A stretch of DNA of 64,000 nt from Xiphydria camelus (lineage: Eukaryota; Arthropoda; Insecta; Hymenoptera; Xiphydriidae): contig OY783192.1 in NCBI GenBank assembly GCA_963678675.1, forward strand, positions 33,139,250 to 33,203,249, given 5' to 3'. Made by a program: the position numbers and the translations under genes. The notes beneath the pieces are model-generated. The model had not been told where the DNA came from, made no database searches, and saw only the letters and a program-made list of their open reading frames with translations. Shown here one piece after another: positions 47,645 to 56,876 of the stretch. Within the stretch, counting starts at the first letter, position 1; every line of letters begins with the position of its first letter.

Positions 47645-48264
47645 TTTCTTGATAGCCATAGAAATATACCGGTATAGATACTCGATTGCTTACGTTTTTC
47701 CTCACCTATACAGTAAACATAGGTTCTCGCAAAGCCCGCAGCATAATTCGCGATTATTAACGGACCAAGACATTTTTTTAACTATAACACTCTCCAGGCA
47801 AACCCCTTCCGCGCAGCCGAGCAAGTTAACAATGCCAAGAACTTCGCGGAAGGACAATCGACGACCGGTTGAAAGCTCCCGCGCACCGCACATGTCTCGT
47901 CGTCTCCGCGGAAGCCGTAACGGGGGCGTAATTAATACCCGAGGAGTTAGTTACGCTACGAAAACAATGTTGTCTAATCCCCATCTTCCACTGCGCGCGC
48001 AACTGCTGATAACGGGTAACGTGAGTAACGGCTAGGCGAGGCGAAGGCGGCGGTCGACCGTTTGCTCCGACGCCGTGGAGCGCCGCAGGTGTTCGCCAAA
48101 GTTCAGCGCGACACGTTCGCCGCGGCGATTCGAGCGACTCGTTAAGAGGCCGACACACCCCGTCTGGAAACGCCCAAAAAGTTGTCGCGGCTGTAAAGCG
48201 ATAATTCCAACATGGTGCATAAGAACCTTTTGTACTTTTCGCCACCACACTTAAAAAACATAAA
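47645..48264. other. Unique intronic DNA, no gene seen
   Basis: Moderate GC content. Open frames on both strands overlap. No repeat is recognised. Confidence 0.4.
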
Positions 48265-48403
48265 TCTAGGGCCCTATAGAAAAAAATAAATAAATTTCTT
48301 TGTTGTAATCCATCGGCGACCTCACAAATATACCTATATTTTGCAAGTTGTAAACGCGGAAACAATCAAAGTATTGAAATGAATTCTTCTATGGGACCCT
48401 AAA
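48265..48403. repeat. 139-bp MITE with CTAGGGCCC-type ends
   Basis: CTAGGGCCCTATAGAA at the left faces TTCTATGGGACCCTAAA at the right, around an AT-rich centre. Only one copy is seen. Confidence 0.5.
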
Positions 48404-48731
48404 ATAAACCTTGTACAAGGTACTACCACCTTTTGCACGAAAGATTTCTGAAAGCCCATTGCAGGAAACCTTTATTTCAAACCTATTACTCGTCTACTTT
48501 TATCAGCCGAGTAATGCTTCCATCTAGCGTCTTCACTACGTACGGACTGCGGGGTTGTCAGATTTGTCTCCGCCACGAATAGCAGAATATCGTCGGTCTT
48601 ATCACGTAAGGGCGTATCTCACAAGGGGACCCCGGCAGATGTCAAATCGATTTTGTCTTGAAAACTTCTTGGAATAGCGTCGCGCGCGTGTTCCAAGTGT
48701 CTTCGGGATTGGCGTGCGTAATGTTACCAAT

Positions 48732-48802
48732 GCTTCGATAGCGCAACGGTTAAGTTGCCGGGCTGGGAGTCTCGATGTCACGGGTTCAAGTCTTGTCGGG
48801 TT
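48732..48802 (+). repeat. tRNA-like SINE head, + copy
   Basis: A box-like TAGCGCAACGG (48739) and B box-like GGTTCAAGTCT (48783) are correctly spaced. The anticodon arm can form with loop CTGGGAG. The acceptor stem (GCTTCGA against TCGGGTT) is degenerate, so this is a tRNA-derived promoter or pseudogene rather than a working tRNA gene. A T-run of ten or more follows at once, as a pol III terminator would. Confidence 0.5.
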
Positions 48803-48951
48803 TTTTTTTTTTATTAACTTTTTTCATTCGATTATACAATCCCTTCTTGTTATAGAAAGTGGTTTACATTATCGAATAAAATAAAAGTTTCAATTGTTTT
48901 TATAGTTTTACGTTATTTTTTCTTCCTCGTTGAGGTGAACCATTATTATTG

Positions 48952-49119
48952 CCAACCAGGCCGTTTTTCGAAAATGTCAATGAAATTTGCTTTCCCATAA
49001 CGCTTTTAAAGTGTAAATGTGCGTGTGGCAAAGTTCCATTCGTCAAATGTTCATGGTGTCAAAATACGGTGTGCTTCAAATGTTTTTTCGACAATTATTA
49101 TCCAAAAAATCGTGTATAA
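48952..49119 (+). pseudogene. Cysteine-rich ORF tail, resembles piggyBac transposase C-terminus
   Basis: A frame open from about 48952 to the TAA at 49117 encodes a Cys cluster: KCKCACG, then VKCSWCQNTVCFKCFFDNYY. The spacing C-x-x-C, C-x-x-C, then F-x-x-Y/H recalls the cysteine-rich carboxy-terminal domain of piggyBac-like transposases. No DDD catalytic core, no TTAA target site and no start codon are present, so at most this is the 3' end of a dead transposase. Other zinc-binding families are possible. Confidence 0.4.
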
Positions 49120-49338
49120 AATCTTCGGCAGCCAAAAATTCCCATGACGAAATGTAAGAATAAAAAATGCAACGATGCTTCCAACTGTTCTTTCTAATAA
49201 TATTGGTTCACCTCAACGAGGAAGAAAATAACGTAAAACTATGAAAAAAATTGAAACTCTTATTTTATTCGATAATGTAAACCACTTTCTATAACAAGAA
49301 AAGGTTGTAATCGAATGAAAAAAGTTAATAAAAAAAAA

Positions 49339-49409
49339 GTCCCAACAAGAATTGAACCCGCGACATCGAGACCCCCAGCCCGGCAACTTAACCGTTGCGC
49401 TATCGAAGC
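49339..49409 (-). repeat. tRNA-like SINE head, - copy
   Basis: This is the inverted partner of 48732-48802. It has the same A box-like TAGCGCAACGG, a B box-like GGTTCAATTCT, and an acceptor end GCTTCGA against TTGGGAC that pairs slightly better than in the + copy. Confidence 0.5.
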
Positions 49410-49463
49410 ATTGGTGACATGACGTACGCCAATCCCGGAGACACTTGGAACGCGCGCGCGACG

Positions 49464-50124
49464 CGGTATCCCGGTCTAAACGGGAGCGAGCCATGCTCTC
49501 GCCATTGAGGCCGGCGTAAGACCTAACCTAACCGGACCGTGTCCACACTGCATGCATTCGGCAACATCGCTAACCTCGCGTAGCTCCACCCCCTTCTAGC
49601 GTTTTGACATTACCTCGTCTCACCGCTGCCCCGCAGGAGAAACTAGTGGGCCTGGTATGTCGGCCTCTTAATTAGAAGTCGAGCGCGCGGGCGCGATCGG
49701 TGGATGGAATCGATTGTACGGGGACCATGGGAGGTCGGAGACGCCGCGCACCGCGGACCGAGCAATCGGGGACGTCGATCGATCGCGATGTTCGTTGGGA
49801 AGGAATTCTACGGATTTTTTGCGACCATTGTGCGGGTAATAATAAATCGGAGTTTCGCTCGAGCTGTGGGAGATTCGAAGGCGAACGTCGGGGAGGCATC
49901 GATGGTGGCCGCCACCCGTGCGTCGACGACTGGCCTTGATTTGCTTGCAATCGTTGCGAGCGATTATCGTCGGCAATTGAAGTTACTCGGACTTGTTGCG
50001 CTATAATTGAATTTGCACAGAGATATGCACGAGGGATATTGAAAGTCCTCGATGAATCGTGGAAGGAAAGACGGATGTACCACTGGTCGAAAATTAAATA
50101 AATGGAAAAATAGAGAAAAACGTA
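49464..50124. other. CpG-rich unique intronic DNA, no gene seen
   Basis: Frames on both strands at 49668-50006 are open and overlap. No domain is recognised. Confidence 0.4.
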
Positions 50125-50818
50125 CACTGAGAAAAAATTGCTTGATCGAAATAAACGTGCTTTTGGATAGTCCTAAGAATACATTTATTCGATTGGAATG
50201 AATATCGATTGGACTTGTATAAGTATTATTGATTTAATTGAATATAATTTGGATCAAATCGATATTAGTTCGAATCGACTAAACGTGCTTTTAGGACTAT
50301 TCAAAATAGATATTTTCGTTATAAGGGCGTGAAGCGCCGTTTTCAACGAGTGTGAAGTTTTCCGCACGAGCGAAGCGAATGCGGCAACCACACGAGTTAA
50401 AACGACGCGAAACGCCCTTATAACGAATTCTATTTTTTGTCACTAAGTGTCAAATACGAGGTTGACGGGACAGAGGACGCCCGTGAAACCGAGTTTTACG
50501 CACTGAGTGACGAAAATACGTTTTTGTCACTCAGTGTCAAATACTCGGTTTCATGGGCGTCCTCGACGCATGTGAAATCATCTTTCACACACCAATTCGT
50601 GAAAAGTTGCGCAGTGCGTGAAATAACCTGCGCAGTGCGTGAAATCGCCAATCTCGTATTTGACACTTAGTGACAAAAAATAGAATTCGTTATTCGGTTG
50701 TTTCGCGCCGTTCTAACGAGTGTGATTGCCGTACTCGCTTCGCTCGTGCGGCAAACTTCACACTCGTTAAAAACAGCGCTTCACGCCCTAATAACGAAAA
50801 TAACTATTATTCTCAGTG
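50125..50818 (+). repeat. Family I MITE carrying nested element J
   Basis: CACTGAGAAAAAATTGCTTG opens it and TATTCTCAGTG closes it. The interior ACATTTATTCGATTGGAATG and its inverse match 25243-25467. The interruption begins at about 50307. Confidence 0.65.
50307..50806. mobile_element. Element J, 500-bp compound palindrome
   Basis: The outer arms TATTTTCGTTATAAGGGCGT (50311) and its inverse (to 50806) enclose CGCACGAGCGAAGCGA-type sequence in both arms. A second inverted block, GTCACTAAGTGTCAAATACG, lies further in on both sides. A third, CACTGAGTGACGAAAATAC facing GTTTTTGTCACTCAGTG, meets at about 50520. It has no coding capacity. Confidence 0.75.
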
Positions 50819-50822
50819 TGAA

Positions 50823-51205
50823 CACTGAGAAAAAGATTTGGTTGAAAGATTTAGTTATTTTAAATTAGTCGAAATAACAATATATTCATTTAAGTTAAGG
50901 AAATCGTATTTTTTTCAATACTCGGTTATTTACCGCCAGTATAAGCATAATCGATATGAGTAAATAATAGTCACATTAAAAAATACTGACTTGGTCCAAC
51001 TGCACATACATGTAGATAGTCATCCGTGGCGAACTAAATATGTAGAGTTGCAGCAACTAAATATCTACTTATAGTAATTAAACATATATTAGTTGTGAGT
51101 GAACGGGTGTTGAATTTAATACAATTATCGAAATTAAGGAAATATTTCATCGCTAGAAATAATGGAAATCAAATAAATCGATTCTACTAATTCTTTGTCT
51201 CAGTG
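50823..51205 (+). repeat. Family S MITE
   Basis: CACTGAGAAAAAGATTTGG at the left and AATTCTTTGTCTCAGTG at the right, 383 bp, AT-rich. It begins 4 bp after the family I element ends. No second copy is seen. Confidence 0.6.
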
Positions 51206-51348
51206 TCGGCGCAACCGAAAACAAAAATTTCACCTTACATGCAGGTAGGCGCAAAGTATAACACTACTGTATTTTGATATTTGGGATCTGTGAGATACTT
51301 TATAAGCTATTTTCTATCGACATATCAGTTGGACGAATGTAGAAGCAT

Positions 51349-51612
51349 AATTGAGGGGGTCAGAAGCCAAGGGGTCAAAGTAGAAATACAAGTTTTCCGA
51401 GATGCTCCACATTAAAGTATTCTTGTTCTTTAAAAATACCTGCAATTTTCCTTTGCCTCAAGTGTATAAGGTGTATGAATAGTTCATACAGCTTATATAT
51501 TTGAGGCAAAGAAATTGCAGGTATTTTTAAAGAACAAGAATACTTTAATGTGGAGCATCTCGGAAAACTTGTATTTCTACTTGGACCCCTTGGCTTCTGA
51601 CCCCCTCAATTG
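51349..51612. repeat. 264-bp near-perfect palindrome
   Basis: Both halves of about 131 bp are reverse complements with about five differences and virtually no spacer; the centre lies near 51480 in TATGAATAGTTCATA. Blocks include AATTGAGGGGGTCAGAAGCC, AGTTTTCCGAGATGCTCCAC and GTATTCTTGTTCTTTAAAAA. No family relative is seen in the window. Confidence 0.9.
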
Positions 51613-52802
51613 TTCATTTGCCGAACTATTTGGGACGAAACCGAGGGAATGAAGATTTTCAACACCACACGATTTTAGCTTCAAGTTAATGATAAGATCC
51701 TCACGAAGAAAAGAGGTCGAAGTGATCCGGGCATTCCTACAAAGCGACGCCGTCTCCTCCCCTTCCCTCTCTCTTTCCCTCTCGAGCACGTATACGCACT
51801 TAATTACGTGTAATGATACCTTTTACAGAAGCGCTTAACATGTATCGACCGACCAACAATGGACGCCAAAGTGGTCGCGGGAACAGCGCGAGCCGGGTAA
51901 TGCGGTAATGCATCGTCCGACAAAAATATCTGCGCGCGGCATCTCCCTCGTCCTTTGCGCTGCACTTCACCCTCTCCACCCACCGCGCGCGTTACACCTC
52001 TTCGGACAAGAAATCCCTGGGTTTCCTCTTGCTCCCCCGCCCCCGCTTTTACTCCTTCCACACGTCCTTATTTCTTCTCGTTGAACTCCCCCTCCCTCCC
52101 TATCCGTCTATCTCTCTTCGCTCATATCCCAAGATCGACGCGCCGTGTATGGCTAAGGATCGTGCCGCGCGTACATTCAATATATTGCATTAATGCATTA
52201 GGGGAATCATTAAATCGTTTTTCCTCCCGCTTCGCGCTTCGAGGGAGCTGCCAAGACGGCCGATGAGAATTTCGACACGGTGTACGGCGGAAAAAAAAGG
52301 GACTGGAACCCGGCGAGAGACTTTGTCGCTTTTGTCTCGCTTCGCTCGCTCCGAAATGACACCTGCCGCGATACACCCACGCTGTACGCACAGGGGTCGG
52401 GGTGTTGCCTCCGTCGGATGCAGGGAGGATAATCTGGGACTGACGATCGAGACTCTACCGCGCGTACAGGGTCGGGTAATTAATTATTTCGTCGTAGTCA
52501 CCTGCTATGGCGGGGCTCGTTAGAATGCGCCTGGAGTCCCGTCTGTATCTCGCCGTTGATATCGCGTCTTATCGTGTCTCGCGTTGCACTGCCGACTTCC
52601 GTTTGGAAATTGGGGAATCGTCGCGGGTGGACGAGCGCTCGGTGGGAATTCATTCTTTGCCTGAAGAACGTCAGCGCTCGCTTGAAAGCAGTTTGTACTG
52701 AGCGAAAAACAGGGGAAGAACGCGAGAGGGGCGGGTGTCCGTCTTCATCTTCGTGTAAGGATATCTGAGAACAATCTATACGTTGATCCAACGCGATACA
52801 CA
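51613..52802. other. Unique intronic DNA, no gene seen
   Basis: CpG-rich with a pyrimidine-rich stretch at 51955-52110. An AT island, ATATTGCATTAATGCATTAG, lies at about 52182-52201. Confidence 0.4.
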
Positions 52803-53087
52803 CACCGAGAGAAATAATTGTTGGCGCCATAAAAAAGGTTTTCTTCAATCAAAAACACGATATAATTTTGGCCGGGATCGAGCCATGATTTTCTTCGTTT
52901 AGGAAAATATTTGACAGGATGAAATAATTTTTTTTTTTTTTTTTCATAGGAAGACTCTCATTCCAACGAAGGGGTATCAAGAATACATATTCTTCGACCA
53001 AGAATCTGTATTCTTAAAAATATGTAAGATCATATGTTCTTAATTCAACACACATTTTTTTGACGCTAGTAATTATTTCTCTCAGTG
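52803..53087 (+). repeat. Family F MITE, uninterrupted copy
   Basis: CACCGAGAGAAATAATTGTT and AGTAATTATTTCTCTCAGTG bound it. The interior has AGCCATGATTTTCTTCG and GACCAAGAATCTGTATTCTT. It is a good reference for the interrupted copies at 8795 and 33217. Confidence 0.8.
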
Positions 53088-53444
53088 TAAGGTAAAAAGC
53101 TGCCCAGTCAGACATTTCTGATTAACGGCATGCGCCAAGTTAGACCTGCTTTAAGTTTTTTAAACTTTGATGTCGAATTAACAAAAATCGTTTGTTACAA
53201 GTGTAAATTGCAAGTGATACATCAAATTTAGATAATGCCATGTGATCCAAGTACTTATAATTAACGCAAAATTTAACTTATATCACAGTAATGTCTGTTT
53301 ACTTATTATTTTCAAAATATAATTTCATCATTCACAATTACATAAATAACAGTGTCAAGGGAGGATCTATAAAAGATATAGTTGCTGCACGCCGTGATCT
53401 GGATTTTACATCACATATCTGGCTGGATCAGCTGACACCAGCAT
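53088..53444. other. AT-rich intronic DNA, no gene seen
   Basis: Short open frames only. No repeat is recognised. Confidence 0.35.
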
Positions 53445-53644
53445 GTCAAATTAGCCAGAGAATTTTAGTACGTGGCCTGCGCCGTTTATTTCACCCTGCC
53501 TGATCTTAACACCGGCCAACACCGAGCGGACATACCCGGCCGAGGTCGTCATACATATATGACGTCATGCCAATGTGAAAGAAACCAGCCAGGGTGAAAT
53601 AAACGGTGCAGGCCGCCGGACTAAAACTCCTCTGCTAATTTGAC
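53445..53644. repeat. Inverted repeat, 58-bp arms with 83-bp loop
   Basis: Left arm GTCAAATTAGCCAGAGAATT to TTTATTTCACCCTG (53445-53502) faces right arm CAGGGTGAAATAAACGG to GCTAATTTGAC (53586-53644). The loop contains ATATATGACGTCATG, itself nearly palindromic. Confidence 0.7.
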
Positions 53645-54376
53645 CAGCCGTATTATAAATTTCGCCGAACGCACAACACATACCAAGTCTTCAACGCTCC
53701 GATCGAACAATCCTGTGAAGCTTTCCACCGTGTACGACCTTTGACCCCGTGTAGCTTCGCACCCACTGACTTCCGCGCCGCTCGCAATTCGCTACCGCGA
53801 CGTCCCCGCGTTCGTAACAGCGTCACGACTCGGCCGAGAAACGATTTACGAGATCGCCGAAGCAGATACATATACAGGAGAGGACGGATGCACTCTTCCG
53901 GTTGCTTCCCGGGCCGGAAGAGGGATGGAATTTTTTCCTCTCCCCCCGGGCCAACCGCTCCTCCCGTAGGAGGCTCATAGAAAATTCTATTATTCTATTC
54001 TTATCATCTCGGTGACGGCGGGGTACGGCATTGACAAGCGGATACATAATGCAACGTGTTGCCGCGAGCTTGCGCGCGCGGACCGGATGCGCTCACACCG
54101 AACTTGCATACTGATAGCGAGCGTTCCTCCTAGAAAACGTGCGCGCGAGACTCCGCTCGTACCTCTCTCTCCCCGATTCGTTTTATTTCTCCGGTTCGGA
54201 TCTCGATTCGGTCCTCGTCGATCGGGACGGACGCACCTCGGTTACAAATTTCCTTCTTCCCGCGGCACCTACGTAGCCGTGATTATCCGTACGGCGTTCG
54301 CGGCGATCCGTGCGAGCGGACGGGGAGGAATAGCGATTAACTCGATCGGTCGATTTCGTTCGTTTGCGCGCGTATG
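53645..54376. other. CpG-rich unique intronic DNA, no gene seen
   Basis: Overlapping Arg-rich frames, no domain recognised. Confidence 0.4.
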
Positions 54377-54425
54377 CTTCGAGAAGACAGTTTATTGATA
54401 GTTAATAAATGTAATTTCAAATGTA

Positions 54426-54684
54426 CTGCAGAAAAAAATAATTAGTTAGATCTACTGAAAATTGCTTGCGGGGTTGCAAGTGATTATTTATGTATAGGAA
54501 TGAAATTTCGTGATACATCAATTTGATATCTCTTTCTTATAATCATGTGGAATAGTACGTGATTGCAGGGAAAAAATATCTAATTGATATGAAAAAGATT
54601 TCAATGATGTAAATAAATAATTACTTGTGCGACTCCGTAAGTATAACAATTTTTAGTAGATCTAATTAATTCTTTTTCTCCGTG
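54426..54684 (+). repeat. Family D MITE nested in E
   Basis: CTGCAGAAAAAAATAATTAG faces AATTAATTCTTTTTCTCCGTG, with a TA at each side. The interior TTGCAAGTGATTATTTATGT is as in 20648-20895. Confidence 0.75.
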
Positions 54685-54777
54685 TAGGACGAAATAAATA
54701 TTTCGTTAGGACAAGAAAATGTTATATATGTTAACTATTAAATGTTTATTTCATCCAAATGATTGCCTCCCCGAGTC

Positions 54778-54935
54778 GAAATTTAAATACTAGTTTGAGC
54801 CTTCAAAGTGCGAAGGATTTAACATCAGTTTAGACCTACAAGTGACCGATTTGTCCGCTTTCGCCAAGTTTCGGCTCGAACTAGTATTTGTAAACTTTGA
54901 AGGTCCAAACCTAGTATCAAAATTTCGACTTGGGC
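54778..54935. repeat. Element P nested in E, 158 bp
   Basis: CCCGAGTCGAAATTTAAATA faces CAAAATTTCGACTTGGG, and ACTAGTTTGAGCCTTCAAAG faces CTTTGAAGGTCCAAACCTAG. The insertion point is fixed by the uninterrupted GATTGCCAAAGG at 28518-28717. GCC on both sides suggests a 2- to 3-bp target duplication. Confidence 0.7.
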
Positions 54936-55053
54936 CAAAGGATTTAATTGTAGCAAATAAATATCGCAACATTAAGTGAATATTTACTTGATCCAATAAA
55001 ATGCTTATTTCGCCATATTTAAACAAACAGTTATCAATTACAAATGAACAATT

Positions 55054-55278
55054 CCCAGACGCGGAAAAGTTCTATATAAATTTGTATATGGTCCATATGT
55101 GTGGATTTGATCATATGACTTCTATATAAGCCATATAAGGACAGTATTTGGATTTTTGAATATTTCTATAATCCATATATAGTCTGTATACGGTTAATAT
55201 AGAAATCATATACAATCCATATATGACCAAATGCACATATGGATCATATACAAAATATATAGAACTTTTCAGCTTGGG
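55054..55278 (+). repeat. Family G MITE nested in E
   Basis: CCCAGACGCGGAAAAGTTCT faces AGAACTTTTCAGCTTGGG. The interior has TATGGTCCATATG and CATATATGGAT-type palindromes. Confidence 0.75.
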
Positions 55279-55288
55279 TTTTCTCGGT

Positions 55289-56876
55289 GTGATTGAAATT
55301 GATGTACGCACGGCGAGAGGGGTGTGGCAAAAATAGGGGAGATCGATCAAGAAAGCTTCTCGGACGGCGAGCCGCGTGCTTCTCGCGTGTGTGCGTAACG
55401 ATTTAACAACGGATAATCATGCAACGGTCCACCGACTCACACCTAATTAGTAGCGTAGCTCGGTGTCTCTTACATCGCGGCGGCCCACGCGCTCTCGTCC
55501 CCCGTGTGCGTAATACATGCACGGACTGCATGGTACGTACGATACATGGTATGAGCCGCGAGGTGCCGCGCATACGAGTACGTATATCCGGATGAATAGA
55601 CACATTACATGGCGCGGAGCATGTACGTAATGAGCCGGGGCATCTCTCGGATGTATAATATAATATAACTCGCACGCGGAGACACCCGAGCGCGTTTTAA
55701 TTCCACCATCCATTCGCGGGCATCGGCTCTCCCTCGTTTCTCCTCCGCTTCGTCATATTTTCTTTCGTTTCTCTCCCATTCGTCCTCTATTATTAAATTA
55801 CTCTACACGGAAAAGAAGGAACTGCACGAATTACAGTTTGACTGGCACTAAACTACGATTCCGCTTAGGCAGCTATACGGAATTCGGTTTTAACGTAAAA
55901 AAAGATATTATCTGTAATCCGCGTATAGATATTCAGTAACATACGAAAAAGAAACTGCTCGAAGAAGTCATTATTCACAAAGTTACAAGTGCGATTCTCT
56001 CTACTAAATTGTGACGTCATCGGAAAGCCAGAGAGACGCGAGGGAGATAGTCTTACAACACGATGGACGCGGCTGCATTTCAAAATATCGTTTTCCAGCT
56101 CTGATGATGCCGGAAATGAGAAATGAAAAAAATACGAGGTCGACAATTTTGTTCAAATTTGTCGAATCATTGATAAAGAAGACTTAGAAAACCGAATTGA
56201 TCAGTTCGAATCGTACCCTAAAGACGCGGCTGTCCCGCATCTCGCACCCCTTTCTCTTCGCACCTCCACCCAACGACGCGCGCGCGAGTTCCGAGACATC
56301 TGCGGCGCGCGAGCGAGAGAGCATCGATTCGTAGCTCGTTGCCGGTCGAGCCATTGTTTTAATTAACGCGCCACGTGTTCCTTTATCCCTTTCATAGTCC
56401 GTCCTCGTTGTGCAAGAACAATGCGTCAATCGGCGCTGCATCTGCTGCTCGCGCGGCTACGCGTTCTCCTTGTGTCTTTTTCTTTTTTCTCTTTCTCCTT
56501 CCCTCTCCCTTAGTGCCTGCCGGCCACGTCGTGCACGCGTGAATAATACTCGCACGCACGCTCGGACGTCCGTCCGTCCATCCATCCATCCATCCCACAC
56601 TGTACCCCGTAGAGGAGACGTCCGCGGCGCAACGAGTGACGCGCGCGTGCGACGCGAATGAAATATTGTTTTACAGCTCGCGTATCCGTTCGATCGTGCG
56701 GTTTCTGGAAAGGGCACGGGGTACTGGAAAGCTTCGAGGAAGAAATCTAGGAATGCATCGACTGGGCAGATGTTTTGGAGGGATGTTATCTTTAGAACGT
56801 ATCGCGAGCAACTCAATTTGTGGAAATGAGAATACCTTTTGTCAATGCAAGTAAAGCGGACGAAATGAGAAACAAT
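55289..56876. other. Unique intronic DNA, no gene seen
   Basis: CpG-rich with a CATCCATCCATCCATCC tract at about 56578. At about 55806, CACGGAAAAGAAGGAACTGC begins a partial MITE related to 61895-62133. No coding block is recognised. Confidence 0.4.

Larger units (their letters stand above)
48677..49463. mobile_element. Inverted pair of tRNA-headed (SINE-like) arms around a Cys-rich remnant
   Basis: Arms 48677-48950 and 49196-49463 are about 90 percent identical inverted copies. Reading each from its outer end, it has GCGTCGCGCGCG, TTCCAAGTGTCT, a tRNA-like segment, a T-run, and TTATAGAAAGTGGTTTACAT, then CTTCCTCGTTGAGGTGAACC. The 245-bp centre carries the remnant frame at 48952-49119. Either two SINE copies inserted in opposite orientation around old transposon DNA, or one fold-back element captured a SINE. 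Confidence 0.65.
54377..55288 (+). repeat. Family E MITE carrying three nested elements
   Basis: Blocks of a family E element appear in order: CGAGAAGACAGTTTATTGAT, ATTTCGTTAGGACAAGAAAA, ATCCAAATGATTGCC, AAAGGATTTAATTG, TCCAATAAAATGCTTATTTC, CAAATGAACA and TTTTCTCGGTG. Elements D (54426), P (54778) and G (55054) interrupt it. The uninterrupted copy at 28518-28717 is about 200 bp; this one is 912 bp. Confidence 0.8.

Noticed and set aside
48732..48802. Functional tRNA gene
   Set aside because: The acceptor and T stems have mismatches, the B box is off consensus, and the same sequence is embedded in a longer repeated arm with an inverted copy at 49339-49409.
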